64,000 bases of DNA from Burkholderiaceae bacterium (GCA_919902775.1 CAKKRJ010000017.1:1-64000), one strand, 5' to 3'; shown: positions 54,572 through 63,384, numbered from the stretch's first letter. Made by a program: numbers and translations. The notes: generated by a model not told the origin, from the sequence alone.

Positions 54572-55726
54572 ATGCCCACCCCCATCGTCAACCTGCAAGA
54601 CCACGAACGCGCCGCACAAGCGGTGCTGTCGGCGTCTGCCTGGGCGTATTTCAGTGGCGGTGCGGCCGATGAAATCACCCTGCGCCGCAACCTGAGCGGC
54701 TGGCAACAATGGGGCCTGGCCCCGCGCGTGCTGCAAGACCTGCGCGGTGGCCACACGCGTTGCACTTTGCTGGGCAAGACCTGGCCATTCCCTTTGCTGG
54801 TGGCCCCCATGGCTTTCCAGCGCTGGGCCCATGCCGATGGCGAAGCCGGTATGGCCATGGCGGCCGCCGCCCAACAATGCGGCATGGTGCTCAGCCACCA
54901 AACCAGCACCCCCTTGCAAACCGTGGCACCGCTGGTGCTGACCGAGCCCGAGCGGGGACCGCTGTGGTTTCAGCTGTACTGGCAAAACGACGCAGCGTAT
55001 GTGCAAGACCTGATTCAACAGGTCGAGGCCGCAGGCTACGAAGCTTTGGTGCTCACCGTGGACGCCCCCGTGCACGGCGTGCGTGACCGGGAACGCCGCG
55101 CAGGCATGCACTTGCCGCAAGACGTGCGCGCCGTGCATTGGCCACAAGCCACCCCTGCCCCTGCCTTTGCCACCGACACCATCGGCTTGTGCGCTGGCTT
55201 GGCCAACGCGGCCCCCACCTGGGCCGATGTGGCCTGGCTGCAAAGCAAGACCCGACTGCCGATCTTGCTCAAAGGCATCACGCAGCCCCAAGACGCCTTG
55301 CAAGCGGCTCGCCTGCAAGTGGCCGGCGTCATCGTCAGCAACCACGGCGGCCGCACGCTCGACACCCTGCCCGACACCGCCCGGCTGCTGGCCCCCATTG
55401 CTGCTGCGCTGCGCGGGCAAGGTGGCGAGTGTGCGGCCACCACCCACCGCATGAACATCCTGGTGGACGGCGGTATCCGGCGCGGCACCGACCTTTTCAA
55501 GGCCCTGGCGCTGGGGGCCGATGCGGTGCTGCTGGGCCGCCCCGCCCTGTTTGGCCTGGCCCATGCCGGCGCACAAGGCGTGGCCCATGTGCTGCGCCTG
55601 TTGCGCGATGAATTTGAAATGACCCTGGCCCTGTGCGGCTGTGCCCAAGTGCAAGACATCCACATGAACCATCTTGCTGCACTGGAACACCACGTCAACG
55701 TCCACAGCGCACAAGGCTTTGCCTGA
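54572..55726 (+). CDS. FMN-dependent alpha-hydroxy-acid oxidase/dehydrogenase
   Basis: The 384-residue protein belongs to the lactate oxidase/glycolate oxidase/mandelate dehydrogenase family. It has AWAYFSGGAADEITLRRN, the FMN pocket LVAPMAFQRWAH, SHQTSTPLQTV, QLYWQND, catalytic Lys in PILLKGITQPQDAL, the catalytic His in VSNHGGRTLDTLP, and DGGIRRGTDLFKALALGADAVLLGR. It oxidises a 2-hydroxyacid to the 2-oxoacid. Starts at 54551 (overlapping piuC) or 54572 are possible. It lies between piuC and tonB; the stop is 1 nt before the tonB start. Confidence 0.9.
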   Translation: MPTPIVNLQDHERAAQAVLSASAWAYFSGGAADEITLRRNLSGWQQWGLAPRVLQDLRGGHTRCTLLGKTWPFPLLVAPMAFQRWAHADGEAGMAMAAAAQQCGMVLSHQTSTPLQTVAPLVLTEPERGPLWFQLYWQNDAAYVQDLIQQVEAAGYEALVLTVDAPVHGVRDRERRAGMHLPQDVRAVHWPQATPAPAFATDTIGLCAGLANAAPTWADVAWLQSKTRLPILLKGITQPQDALQAARLQVAGVIVSNHGGRTLDTLPDTARLLAPIAAALRGQGGECAATTHRMNILVDGGIRRGTDLFKALALGADAVLLGRPALFGLAHAGAQGVAHVLRLLRDEFEMTLALCGCAQVQDIHMNHLAALEHHVNVHSAQGFA

Positions 55727-55727
55727 A

Positions 55728-56480
55728 ATGTCCATGACTTCCCAACAAGCCTCCATCAACGTGCCGCACCGCCCAGGGCGCAGCCACAACAGCCACAACC
55801 ACCGCCTCTGGCGTGTCGGTGGCACCGTGCTGCTGGCACACGTGGCCCTGTTGTGGGCGATGGAACAAGGCTGGCTGGAACAAGCGCCCATCGTTGAAGA
55901 AGCCCAGGTCATCATGGCCTCGGTGATGGTGGAGTCGCAGAGGGTGGAGTCGCCCACACCGCCTGCACCGCAAGCCAAACCGCAACCCAAATCGGTGACG
56001 CCAACGGTGCCGCAACCTCGGCCCACGCCAACACCGACGCCCTTGCCAACTGCCAGCAAGCAGGCCGAAGCCAGTCCATTTCCACCTGTTGTGGCGCCTG
56101 TCGTGGCGCCGACAAGCAGCAGCCCATCGACCTCGATATCGACATCCACCTCGGCCGCAGCCCCCAGCCCCAGTGTGGGCAAACCCGCGCCCCCCAGCCT
56201 GGTGCTGCCGTCCTCTGACGCCGACTATCAGAACAACCCGCCACCAACCTACCCGCGCATGAGCAAGCGCCTGGGCGAGCAAGGCACGGTGACCGTGCGG
56301 GTCTTCATTGGCCTGCAAGGCACGGCCGAACAAGCCGAAATCCGCACGTCCAGCGGTTACGACCGACTGGACAAAGCCGCCCTCGAAACCGTTCAACGCT
56401 GGCGCTACGTGCCCGGCAAACGCCACGGCAGCCCCGAAGCCATGTGGTTCAACGTCCCTGTTCGTTTTGTTCTGGAGTAA
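55728..56480 (+). CDS. tonB: Energy transducer TonB
   Basis: The 250-residue protein has an N-terminal transmembrane anchor (GGTVLLAHVALLWAMEQ, near residue 35), a long Pro/Thr/Ser-rich linker crossing the periplasm (about residues 70-160), and the C-terminal TonB domain with NNPPPTYPRMSKRLGEQGTV, VRVFIGLQG and LDKAALETVQRWRYVPGK. It transmits proton motive force to outer-membrane receptors such as the one upstream. Followed by exbB after 6 bp. Confidence 0.94.
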   Translation: MSMTSQQASINVPHRPGRSHNSHNHRLWRVGGTVLLAHVALLWAMEQGWLEQAPIVEEAQVIMASVMVESQRVESPTPPAPQAKPQPKSVTPTVPQPRPTPTPTPLPTASKQAEASPFPPVVAPVVAPTSSSPSTSISTSTSAAAPSPSVGKPAPPSLVLPSSDADYQNNPPPTYPRMSKRLGEQGTVTVRVFIGLQGTAEQAEIRTSSGYDRLDKAALETVQRWRYVPGKRHGSPEAMWFNVPVRFVLE

Positions 56481-56486
56481 AAAATC

Positions 56487-57200
56487 ATGCCCAACTCTTT
56501 TGGTCTCACGCACATCTGGCTGCATGGCGATGCCATCACCCGCACCATCATGGTTCTGCTGATCGGCATGTCCATCGCCAGCTGGATCGTCATCGTGCTC
56601 AAGGCGCTCGACGTCTGGCGCTACAAACAGCAAGCGCTGGGCAGCGAAGCCTTCTGGCACAGCCACAGCCTGAGCGAAGGCCTGACCGTCCTGGGTTCCA
56701 AAGGCAACCTGTTCCACGCCCTGGCCATCACCGGGCAAGAAGCCACAGACCACCACCAGGCGGCGCAAAAACAACTGCACGACCGCCTGGACGTGAGCGA
56801 CTGGGTCACCCGCAGCTTGCGCAACGCCATTGACGACAGCACCGGCAAATTGCAAAACGGTCTGGCGGTCCTGGCCTCCATCGGCTCGACCGCGCCTTTC
56901 GTGGGTTTGTTCGGCACGGTTTGGGGCATTTACCACGCCCTTGTGGCCATCGGCGCCACCGGCAACGCCAGCATCGACGCGGTGGCCGGCCCCATTGGCG
57001 AGACGCTGATCATGACGGCGCTCGGTCTGGCAGTGGCCATTCCGGCGGTGCTGGGCTACAACGCGCTGGTGCGTGGCAACAAATTCATCATCGCCCGCAT
57101 GAATCGCTTTGCCCACGACCTGCACGCCTATTACGTGACCGGCACCCGCATCGCGCCCTCCGCGCAAGCGCCCAGCCGCACACCAACAAGCAGCCACTGA
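56487..57200 (+). CDS. exbB: Biopolymer transport protein ExbB
   Basis: The 237-residue MotA/TolQ/ExbB proton-channel protein has three transmembrane helices (the first around MVLLIGMSIASWIVIVLKAL) and the conserved core FVGLFGTVWGIYHALVAIG, GPIGETLIMTALGLAVAIPAV. GGAGT lies 9-10 nt before the ATG. It works with ExbD to energise TonB. Confidence 0.94.
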   Translation: MPNSFGLTHIWLHGDAITRTIMVLLIGMSIASWIVIVLKALDVWRYKQQALGSEAFWHSHSLSEGLTVLGSKGNLFHALAITGQEATDHHQAAQKQLHDRLDVSDWVTRSLRNAIDDSTGKLQNGLAVLASIGSTAPFVGLFGTVWGIYHALVAIGATGNASIDAVAGPIGETLIMTALGLAVAIPAVLGYNALVRGNKFIIARMNRFAHDLHAYYVTGTRIAPSAQAPSRTPTSSH

Positions 57201-57263
57201 ACGCCAGACCTCAGCCCATGCCGGTGCTGCGCAGATGCATGCGCAGCCCCCAAGGAAAGCCCC

Positions 57264-57677
57264 ATGTCTTTTGAAATCAATGAAAACGCCGACGAGGTGA
57301 TGAACGAAATCAACATGACGCCCCTGGTGGATGTCATGCTGGTGTTGCTGATCATCTTCATGATCACCATTCCGGTGGTGCAGCATGCCGTGAAAGTCGA
57401 ACTGCCCCGCACCAGCAGCAGCCGCGACAAAACCCCACCCGACAACCTGCAACTGGCCGTCGATGCGCAAGGCCAGTTCTTTTTGGGCAAACAAGCCATC
57501 GCAGCCGATGCGCTCGAAGCCGCACTGCAACAGGAAGCCGCCAAAGAGCCGCAAGCTCAGCTGTACATCCGTGGCGACAAAAAAGTGCCCTATGAACAAG
57601 TGGCCTTTGCCATGACCGCGGCACAACGCGCAGGCATGGCCAAAATAGGCTTTGTGACCGAAGGCAGCCTCCGATGA
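57264..57677 (+). CDS. exbD: Biopolymer transport protein ExbD
   Basis: The 137-residue protein has one transmembrane helix with the proton-pathway Asp in NMTPLVDVMLVLLIIFMITI, followed by the periplasmic TolR-like domain (LYIRGDKKVPYEQVAFAM). Third part of the TonB-ExbB-ExbD complex. AAGGA precedes the ATG. The stop overlaps the hemP start by 4 nt. Confidence 0.94.
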   Translation: MSFEINENADEVMNEINMTPLVDVMLVLLIIFMITIPVVQHAVKVELPRTSSSRDKTPPDNLQLAVDAQGQFFLGKQAIAADALEAALQQEAAKEPQAQLYIRGDKKVPYEQVAFAMTAAQRAGMAKIGFVTEGSLR

Positions 57678-57904
57678 GCCCCCGTGACGCTGGCCAATCC
57701 ATCGCCACGGGCACGAATGGCGCGGCCTTGGCCGCACCACCGGCTGCGGTGCCAGCCCCGCAAACGGCCAACACGGCCCATGGGCTGCGCATCATCGACA
57801 GCCGTGACTTGCTGGCAGGCCAAGCGTCGCTGCTGATCCGGCATCTGGGCGAGGTCTACCGCCTGCAAACCACCCGCCAGGGCAAGCTGATCTTGACCAA
57901 GTGA
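57674..57904 (+). CDS. hemP: Hemin uptake protein HemP
   Basis: A 76-residue protein with an Ala/Pro-rich N-terminus and the HemP domain (RIIDSRDLLAGQASLLIRHL, GEVYRLQTTRQGKLILTK). HemP is needed for heme uptake in several betaproteobacteria and is usually next to heme receptors; here it ends the TonB-ExbBD block. Overlaps exbD by 4 nt, so it belongs to the operon. Confidence 0.9.
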   Translation: MSPRDAGQSIATGTNGAALAAPPAAVPAPQTANTAHGLRIIDSRDLLAGQASLLIRHLGEVYRLQTTRQGKLILTK

Positions 57905-57924
57905 ACCCACCTTGTAGGTTGCGG

Positions 57925-57990
57925 TGTCGGGGCTGAAGCCCGCGACCTACCAGGATTTGCAGCTGTAGGTCGTGGGCTTCAGCCCCGACA
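57925..57990. repeat. Long palindromic repeat (26 bp arms)
   Basis: The arms TGTCGGGGCTGAAGCCCG... (57925-57950) and ...GGGCTTCAGCCCCGACA (57965-57990) are inverted copies of 26 bp with one mismatch, around a 14 nt loop. The element lies after hemP and before the ahpF terminator. It differs in sequence from the REP-like family at 9249 and is probably another REP-type element or a very stable 3' hairpin. Confidence 0.85.
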
Positions 57991-58003
57991 CAAAGACCCC
58001 CAA

Positions 58004-58036
58004 GAAAAAACCGGACGCAAGGTCCGGTTTTTTTTG
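58004..58036. terminator. Bidirectional terminator between hemP and ahpF
   Basis: AAAAAACCGGAC / GTCCGGTTTTTTTT with a short loop, usable from both strands at the convergent junction. Confidence 0.9.
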
Positions 58037-58052
58037 GGGTGTTGCCGAACGA

Positions 58053-59606
58053 TCAGGAACGGATCAGATGGTCAAACGCGCTGAGCGCGGCCTTGGCACC
58101 CTCGCCTGCGGCGATCACGATCTGCTTGTAAGGCACGGTGGTGCAGTCACCGGCGGCGAACACACCAGGCACATTGGTGTGGCCCCTGGCGTCCACCATG
58201 ATCTCGCCAAACTTGGACAACTCGACCGTGCCCTTCAAAAACTCGGTGTTGGGCACGAGGCCAATCTGCACAAACACACCCGCCAGTTCCACATGGTGCT
58301 CGGTACCGGTGGCACGGTCTTTGTAACGGATGCCATTGACCTTGCCGCCATCGCCGGTGATTTCGGTGGTCTGGGCGTTGGTGTGCACGGTGACATTGGG
58401 CAGGCTGTTGAGCTTGGCGACCAACACGGCGTCAGCCTTGAGTTGCTCGGCAAATTCGATCACCGTGACATGTTCCACGATGCCCGCCAGGTCAATGGCC
58501 GCTTCGATCCCCGAGTTACCACCACCGATCACCGCCGTGCGCTTGCCCTTGAACAAAGGGCCATCGCAGTGCGGGCAATAAGCCACCCCCTTGTTTTTGT
58601 ACTCGGCTTCGCCGGGCACATTCACGTTGCGCCAGCGGGCGCCGGTCGACAAGATCACGGTTTTGGCCTTGAGCGTGCCACCGTTTTCCATCTGCACCTG
58701 CACCATGCCGCCTGCCTCAGTGGCCGGGATGATGTGCGCTGCGCGTTGCAGGTTCATGATGTCCACGCCGTAGTGGCGCACTTGCGCCTCCAAGGCGGCG
58801 GCAAACTTGGGGCCATCGGTCTCCAGCACCGAGATGTAGTTCTCGATGGCCATGGTGTCGTTGGTCTGACCGCCAAAACGCTCTGCCGCCACACCCACGC
58901 GGATGCCTTTGCGGGCGGCGTACACGGCAGCCGCAGCACCGGCTGGGCCACCGCCGACGATCAGCACATCGAACGCGTCTTTCGCATCGAGCTTGACCGC
59001 TTCACGCGCACCGGCGTTGGTGTCGAGCTTGGCCACGATTTCTTCCACGCTCATGCGGCCCGAGCCAAACACCTGGCCGTTCAGGAACACCATGGGCACG
59101 GCCATGATCTCGCGCTCTTGAACTTCTTGCTGGAACGCGCCGCCTTCGATCACCACGGTTTTGATTCTGGGGTTGAAGATGGCCATCAGCGACAAGGCCT
59201 GCACCACGTCGGGGCAGTTGTGGCAGGTCAGGGACATGTAGACCTCGAAACTGAAGTCACCGTCCAGGGCTTTGATGGACTCAATGACTTCGGGCTCCAC
59301 CTTGGGCGGGTGACCGCCGGTCCACAGCAAGGCCAGCACCAGCGAGGTGAACTCGTGGCCCAAAGGCAAACCAGCAAAACGCACGCCTTGGGTTTCACCT
59401 GCACGGGCCACCACAAAAGACGGCTGGCGTGCATCGCTGCCCGAGGTGTCCAACGTGACCTTGTCGGACAAACCCACGATGGTTTCCAGCAAGTTCTTCA
59501 TGTCGGTGCCGGTTTCGCTGTCGTCCAGCGAGGCGATCAGGCGGATCGGCTGGCGCAGCAGGGCCAAATATTGCTGAAGTTGGGCTTTGAGGGTGTCGTC
59601 GAGCAT
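58053..59606 (-). CDS. ahpF: Alkyl hydroperoxide reductase subunit F
   Basis: FAD- and NADH-dependent reductase that recycles AhpC. The 517-residue protein has an N-terminal thioredoxin-like double domain with the CxxC pair in [10 protein letters not shown] near residue 130, then the thioredoxin-reductase domain ([36 protein letters not shown] with the second Cxx[21 protein letters not shown] end). Located 185 bp downstream of ahpC on the same strand; the gap has a stable hairpin (59759-59781). Confidence 0.96.
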   Translation of the reverse strand: MLDDTLKAQLQQYLALLRQPIRLIASLDDSETGTDMKNLLETIVGLSDKVTLDTSGSDARQPSFVVARAGETQGVRFAGLPLGHEFTSLVLALLWTGGHPPKVEPEVIESIKALDGDFSFEVYMSLTCHNCPDVVQALSLMAIFNPRIKTVVIEGGAFQQEVQEREIMAVPMVFLNGQVFGSGRMSVEEIVAKLDTNAGAREAVKLDAKDAFDVLIVGGGPAGAAAAVYAARKGIRVGVAAERFGGQTNDTMAIENYISVLETDGPKFAAALEAQVRHYGVDIMNLQRAAHIIPATEAGGMVQVQMENGGTLKAKTVILSTGARWRNVNVPGEAEYKNKGVAYCPHCDGPLFKGKRTAVIGGGNSGIEAAIDLAGIVEHVTVIEFAEQLKADAVLVAKLNSLPNVTVHTNAQTTEITGDGGKVNGIRYKDRATGTEHHVELAGVFVQIGLVPNTEFLKGTVELSKFGEIMVDARGHTNVPGVFAAGDCTTVPYKQIVIAAGEGAKAALSAFDHLIRS

Positions 59607-59758
59607 GGTTTTCTCCGGTTTCAGGCTGCACTTCTCCCTGGCCCGGCTGATGGCGGGGTCTTGGGAAACAAAGTTGGGGGGGGGATCGTTGAGGACAGCG
59701 CAGCGCGGACGGGTGGCCTGCTTGCGCTGTGCTCAACGGCCTGCACAGCAGGCCTTGG

Positions 59759-59781
59759 CTTGCCCTGCCATGCAGGGCAAG
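59759..59781. other. Hairpin between ahpC and ahpF
   Basis: A perfect 10 bp stem CTTGCCCTGC / GCAGGGCAAG with a CAT loop lies 11 nt past the ahpC stop. There is no T run on the minus strand, so it is not a standard terminator. It could stabilise the ahpC message or set the ahpC:ahpF ratio. Confidence 0.55.
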
Positions 59782-59791
59782 AAAACAAGAT

Positions 59792-60355
59792 TTAGATCTT
59801 GCCGACCAGGTCGATGGAAGGGGCCAAAGTCTTGGCGCCTTCTTTCCACTTGGCTGGGCACACTTGGCCGGGGTTGGCGGCGGTGTACTGGGCGGCCTTG
59901 AGCTTGCGCAGGGTTTCAGACACGTCACGGGCGATTTCGTTGGAATGGATTTCCAAGGTTTTGATCGTCAGTTCAGGGTTGATGATGAAAGTGCCGCGCA
60001 GTGCCAGGCCTTCTTCAGGGATGTGCACGCCAAAAGCGTTGGTCAAGGCGTGTGTGGGGTCACCCACCAATGGGAACTTGGCTTTGCCCACAGCAGGCGA
60101 TGTCTCGTGCCACACTTTGTGCGAGAAATGGGTGTCGGTGGTCACGATGTAAACCTCGGCACCAGCGGCCTGGAATGCCGCGTAGTTGTCGGCTGCGTCT
60201 TCGATTTCTGTAGGGCAGTTGAAGGTGAAAGCGGCAGGCATGAAAATCAGCACGTTCCACTTGCCCTTGAGGCTTTGCTCGGTGACTTCGATGAACTTGC
60301 CATTGTGGAAAGCGTTGGCTTTGAACGGCTGAACTTGTGTGTTGATCAGGGACAT
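59792..60355 (-). CDS. ahpC: Alkyl hydroperoxide reductase subunit C (2-Cys peroxiredoxin)
   Basis: The 187-residue peroxiredoxin removes H2O2 and organic peroxides. The peroxidatic Cys is in AFTFNCPTEIEDAADNY (residue 47) and the resolving Cys in NPGQVCPAKWKEG. The usual PADFTF sequence reads PAAFTF here. AAGGA lies 6 nt before the ATG. Upstream is a palindrome that may bind a peroxide regulator (60386-60420). It is followed by ahpF. Confidence 0.96.
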   Translation of the reverse strand: MSLINTQVQPFKANAFHNGKFIEVTEQSLKGKWNVLIFMPAAFTFNCPTEIEDAADNYAAFQAAGAEVYIVTTDTHFSHKVWHETSPAVGKAKFPLVGDPTHALTNAFGVHIPEEGLALRGTFIINPELTIKTLEIHSNEIARDVSETLRKLKAAQYTAANPGQVCPAKWKEGAKTLAPSIDLVGKI

Positions 60356-60385
60356 GGTGTTTCCTTGGGTTGGTTTAAAAAAACT

Positions 60386-60420
60386 ATCGAATGAGAAAAC
60401 TCATTGGTAGCAATGATAAT
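60386..60420 (-). promoter_or_regulatory. Candidate regulated promoter of ahpC
   Basis: A perfect palindrome AATGAG-TTTT-CTCATT (60390-60405) sits between a possible -35 (TTGCTA) and -10 (GATAGT) on the minus strand, 35-50 bp before the ahpC start. Spacing and position suit an OxyR- or other regulator-controlled promoter; the sequence does not clearly match the full OxyR consensus. Confidence 0.35.
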
Positions 60421-60492
60421 TCAACCGGGGGTTTTCACCCATGAGTAGTTCCTATCACACCGATAGGCAAAACCCATTCGTGGAGCGGTGGG

Positions 60493-60915
60493 TCAGGCTG
60501 GTTTGGCCGGCCGACCAAGGCCCGTGGCAAACCCCATGGCCAGGCAGAGCCAGGCCAGAATCCAGGCGCCGCCGCCCCACGGCACCAGGGCCCGCAAAGC
60601 GTCAAAACCCCACACATGGCGCGCATACAGGTTGAAGCTGAACAGCAACAAACCTGCCAGCATGAGCCAGCCCGCCGCCAGCAGCCAACGCGAAGTGCCC
60701 AGGCCCAGCGCGGCCAAACCCACCCACAGCAAACCCAGAGAATGGAATTGCTGTTGGGCCAAGGCGGTCTGCACCATGGCCGGCACGCCACCGGCAAACA
60801 CGGGCAAATGCGCCATGGCGGCGCTGAACACCACGCTGCAGCAAGCACTCAAGGCCCCCAGGGTGAGAAAAATCCGGACAGATAGCGCCAAGGAAACGGG
60901 TGATACGAAAGTCAT
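60493..60915 (-). CDS. DUF423-family membrane protein
   Basis: A 140-residue protein with four hydrophobic segments and the DUF423 pattern (FLTLGALSACCSVVFSAAMA near the N-terminus, FHSLGLLWVGLAAL, FSFNLYARHVWGF). These small inner-membrane proteins are widespread but of unknown function. ATG 60915. It stands between ahpC and the cfa-like gene, all on the minus strand. Confidence 0.82.
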   Translation of the reverse strand: MTFVSPVSLALSVRIFLTLGALSACCSVVFSAAMAHLPVFAGGVPAMVQTALAQQQFHSLGLLWVGLAALGLGTSRWLLAAGWLMLAGLLLFSFNLYARHVWGFDALRALVPWGGGAWILAWLCLAMGFATGLGRPAKPA

Positions 60916-61004
60916 GTCAGGTCAAGCGAAAAAGCAACAAACCGCATTGGAGCACGGCTTTGTGTCCAGCCCATGGCCTGTGCCAATGCTTTTTCAGTCC
61001 CAAC

Positions 61005-62174
61005 TCAAAGCAGCGGGCGGCGGTAGCCTCCGGCATGGCCGCTTGGCGACATGACCACTTGCCACAACTGGTTGTCGCGGGCCCGGAAGGTGGCGGCGCA
61101 GCACAACAGGTAGTAGCGCCACATCCGGTAAAAGCGCTCACCATAACGGTCTTTCAGCCCCGGCCAAGCCGCTTCAAAGCGGGCATGCCAGGCCAACAGG
61201 GTTTTGTCGTAGTCCTCGCCAAAGTTGTGCCAGTCTTCCATGACGAAGCTGTCTTCGCTGTAAAAAGCAATTTCCGAAGCCGAGGGCAACACACCGTTCG
61301 GAAAAATGTACTTTTCTATCCAAGGGTCGATCCCGACACCGGCCCTGTTTTTTCCGATGGTGTGCAGCAAAAACAAACCATCGTCGCGCAAACTGCGCCG
61401 CACCATGTCAAAGTAGGCGCGGTAATTTTTATGGCCCACATGCTCGAACATGCCCACCGAAGCCACGCGGTCAAAACGCTGTTCACCACGGGGGTTGAAC
61501 TGCCGGTAATCGGCCAGCTCAAAACGCACGGGCAGATCCCGTGCTTTGTCGGTGCCCAGCCGGGCTTGCTCTTTTGAAATGGTCAGCCCCACGCACGCCA
61601 CGCGGTAATGCCGCGCCGCAAAAAGCATCAAACTGCCCCAACCACAGCCAATGTCCAGCAAGCGCATGCCCGGTTGCAGTTGCAGTTTCTGGCAAATCAG
61701 GTCCAGCTTCGCTTCTTGTGCCTGCGCCAAGGTTTGCGCCACAGGCCAATAGCCGCAGCTGTAGGCCATGGACGGGTCCAGCATGGCCTGGTACAAATCG
61801 TTGCCCAGGTCGTAATGCACCTCACCCACTTGCCAGGCGCGGTGCTGAGACTGCAGGTTGGTCAGCCGGGCTTTCAAAGACGCCCACAACCAGCCGGCGC
61901 GCCCCACCTTCTCGGCCAGACGCGCTCGCAAAATGCGGGTGATGAACGCGTCCACTTGATCGCAATCCCACCAGCCGTCGATGTAGCTTTCGCCCAAGCC
62001 CAAACTGCCACGCGTCAGGATGCGGTCAAACGTGTCGGGGTGGTGCACCCGCATGTCCCAAGGCCTGCCCCCCATGACCTGGATGTCGGCGGTGGCCAGC
62101 AGCGCAGACGCCCGACGCCAGTTGTCGTCGGTCTGGACCAAGCCCCGTGTTTCCCACGCGATGTCTGCAGCCAT
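61005..62174 (-). CDS. cfa: Cyclopropane-fatty-acid-phospholipid synthase (CFA-type methyltransferase)
   Basis: Transfers a methylene group from SAM to unsaturated acyl chains of membrane lipids. The 389-residue protein has the N-terminal lipid-binding part (GLGESYIDGWWDCDQVDAFI, HYDLGNDLYQAMLDPSMAYS) and the SAM-binding core (RLLDIGCGWGSLMLFAARHY, VASVGMFEHVGHKNYRAYFD), and FIFPNG-like KYIFPNGVLPS. Start ATG 62174 has AGGAGG at 5 nt. The upstream gap holds two REP-like elements. Confidence 0.94.
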   Translation of the reverse strand: MAADIAWETRGLVQTDDNWRRASALLATADIQVMGGRPWDMRVHHPDTFDRILTRGSLGLGESYIDGWWDCDQVDAFITRILRARLAEKVGRAGWLWASLKARLTNLQSQHRAWQVGEVHYDLGNDLYQAMLDPSMAYSCGYWPVAQTLAQAQEAKLDLICQKLQLQPGMRLLDIGCGWGSLMLFAARHYRVACVGLTISKEQARLGTDKARDLPVRFELADYRQFNPRGEQRFDRVASVGMFEHVGHKNYRAYFDMVRRSLRDDGLFLLHTIGKNRAGVGIDPWIEKYIFPNGVLPSASEIAFYSEDSFVMEDWHNFGEDYDKTLLAWHARFEAAWPGLKDRYGERFYRMWRYYLLCCAATFRARDNQLWQVVMSPSGHAGGYRRPLL

Positions 62175-62296
62175 GCATTCCTCCTGAACGGAACCCTCCG
62201 GGCCAATGGGACCGGAACATGACCATGCTAAAAATCGCACGAAGGTTTGGCTATCCAAGCTTCAAAGTAGCCGGCTTACCCGAAAACCCTTAGGGT

Positions 62297-62375
62297 GAAA
62301 GAACCGCCTTCGGTCGCAGGGGCGACCTCCCACAAAAACCAAGCCCATGTGGGAGCGCGCCCCTGCGAGCGAATA
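62297..62375. repeat. REP-like dispersed palindromic element, copy 4
   Basis: Left arm with GGTCGCAGGGGCGACCTCCC and right arm with CATGTGGGAGCGCGCCCCTG, same as at 9249 and 32458. It lies directly beside copy 5 in the 350 bp gap between divergent cfa and the SDR gene; apart from these repeats and the palindrome at 62485 that gap shows nothing else. Confidence 0.85.
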
Positions 62376-62384
62376 TGCGCCCTG

Positions 62385-62452
62385 CGCGCGAATGCATTCG
62401 GCCGCGGGGGCGGCCTCCCACAAAAACATCCCAACCCTTGTAGGTGCTTTGT
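62385..62452. repeat. REP-like dispersed palindromic element, copy 5
   Basis: A second copy in tandem with the one above: left arm GGCCGCGGGGGCGGCCTCCC, followed by a degenerate right arm (CCCTTGTAGGTG). Tandem copies suggest local duplication. Confidence 0.8.
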
Positions 62453-62484
62453 GCCAGGCAGCTCAACGCCCGGGATGTGCATAA

Positions 62485-62505
62485 TTGACGTTGACGTAAC
62501 GTCAA
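62485..62505 (+). promoter_or_regulatory. Candidate LiuR-like operator of the SDR gene
   Basis: TTGACGTT-N5-AACGTCAA, 8 bp inverted arms, 20 bp before the SDR start and just after a possible -10 (CATAAT). The left part, TTGACGTTGACGTAA, resembles the TTtACGTTtACGTaAA motif described for the MerR-type regulator LiuR of branched-chain amino-acid degradation. The palindrome is seen; the regulator is inference. Confidence 0.5.
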
Positions 62506-62524
62506 TCACATTCAGGAGAAACAC

Positions 62525-63283
62525 ATGGACATTCAAGGCAAGGTTTTCATCGTCACCGGTGGCGCATCGGGCTTGGGCGAAGGCACGGCGCGCATGCTGG
62601 CGGCCCATGGCGGCACGGTCGTGATCGCAGACATGCAGGCTGAAAAAGGCGAAGCCGTGGCCCAAGAGATTGGCGGGGCCTTCGTCCGGTGCGATGTCAG
62701 CAGCGAAGCCGATGGTCAGGCCGTGGTGGCCAAGGCGGTGTCCATGGGCAAGCTGATGGGCCTGGTCAACTGCGCCGGCATCGCGCCCGCCGAAAAGACG
62801 GTGGGCAAGAATGGCGCGCACAACCTGGCGCTCTTCACCAAGACCATCATGGTCAACCTGGTGGGCAGCTTCAACATGATCCGTCTGGCCTCTGAAGCCA
62901 TGTGCAAAAACGAGCCCGAGGCCACCGGCGAGCGTGGCGTGCTGATTTCCACCGCCAGTGTGGCCGCCTACGACGGGCAGATTGGCCAAGCCGCCTATGC
63001 CGCATCGAAAGGCGGCGTGGTCGGCATGACACTGCCGATCGCCCGCGACCTGGCCCGCAATGGCATCCGCAACATGACCATCGCCCCCGGCATCTTCGGC
63101 ACCCCCATGCTGTTCGGCATGCCGCAGGAAGTGCAAGACGCGCTGGCTGCCGGCGTGCCCTTCCCCAGCCGCCTGGGCACCCCCCAGGACTACGCCAAGC
63201 TGGCCAAGCACATCATCGAAAACGACATGCTCAACGGGGAAGTGATTCGCCTGGACGGCGCGATCCGCCTGGCACCGAAGTGA
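62525..63283 (+). CDS. Short-chain dehydrogenase (3-hydroxyacyl-CoA dehydrogenase type II-like)
   Basis: The 252-residue SDR has the cofactor motif [16 protein letters not shown] with Asp at the end of strand 2 (VVIADMQ, NAD preference), [11 protein letters not shown], and the catalytic Ser and YAASK. It resembles HSD17B10-type enzymes that oxidise 2-methyl-3-hydroxybutyryl-CoA or short 3-hydroxyacyl-CoA. AGGAG lies 7-8 nt before the ATG. A LiuR-like operator upstream agrees with a role in isoleucine or acyl-CoA degradation. No partner acyl-CoA genes are adjacent in the window. Confidence 0.85.
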   Translation: MDIQGKVFIVTGGASGLGEGTARMLAAHGGTVVIADMQAEKGEAVAQEIGGAFVRCDVSSEADGQAVVAKAVSMGKLMGLVNCAGIAPAEKTVGKNGAHNLALFTKTIMVNLVGSFNMIRLASEAMCKNEPEATGERGVLISTASVAAYDGQIGQAAYAASKGGVVGMTLPIARDLARNGIRNMTIAPGIFGTPMLFGMPQEVQDALAAGVPFPSRLGTPQDYAKLAKHIIENDMLNGEVIRLDGAIRLAPK

Positions 63284-63384
63284 TCTGACGCTTTTTGCAC
63301 CGGCACATGACAGACCCTGCGGGGCCTGTCGTCATTGGGACGGGCTGTGTTTTGCCGCTAGGATGGCCAATCCAAGGAGGATTC

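Noticed and set aside
63305..63335. Hairpin-like sequence between the SDR and ggt genes as a terminator
   Set aside because: The stem has mismatches and no T run follows, so termination cannot be supported.
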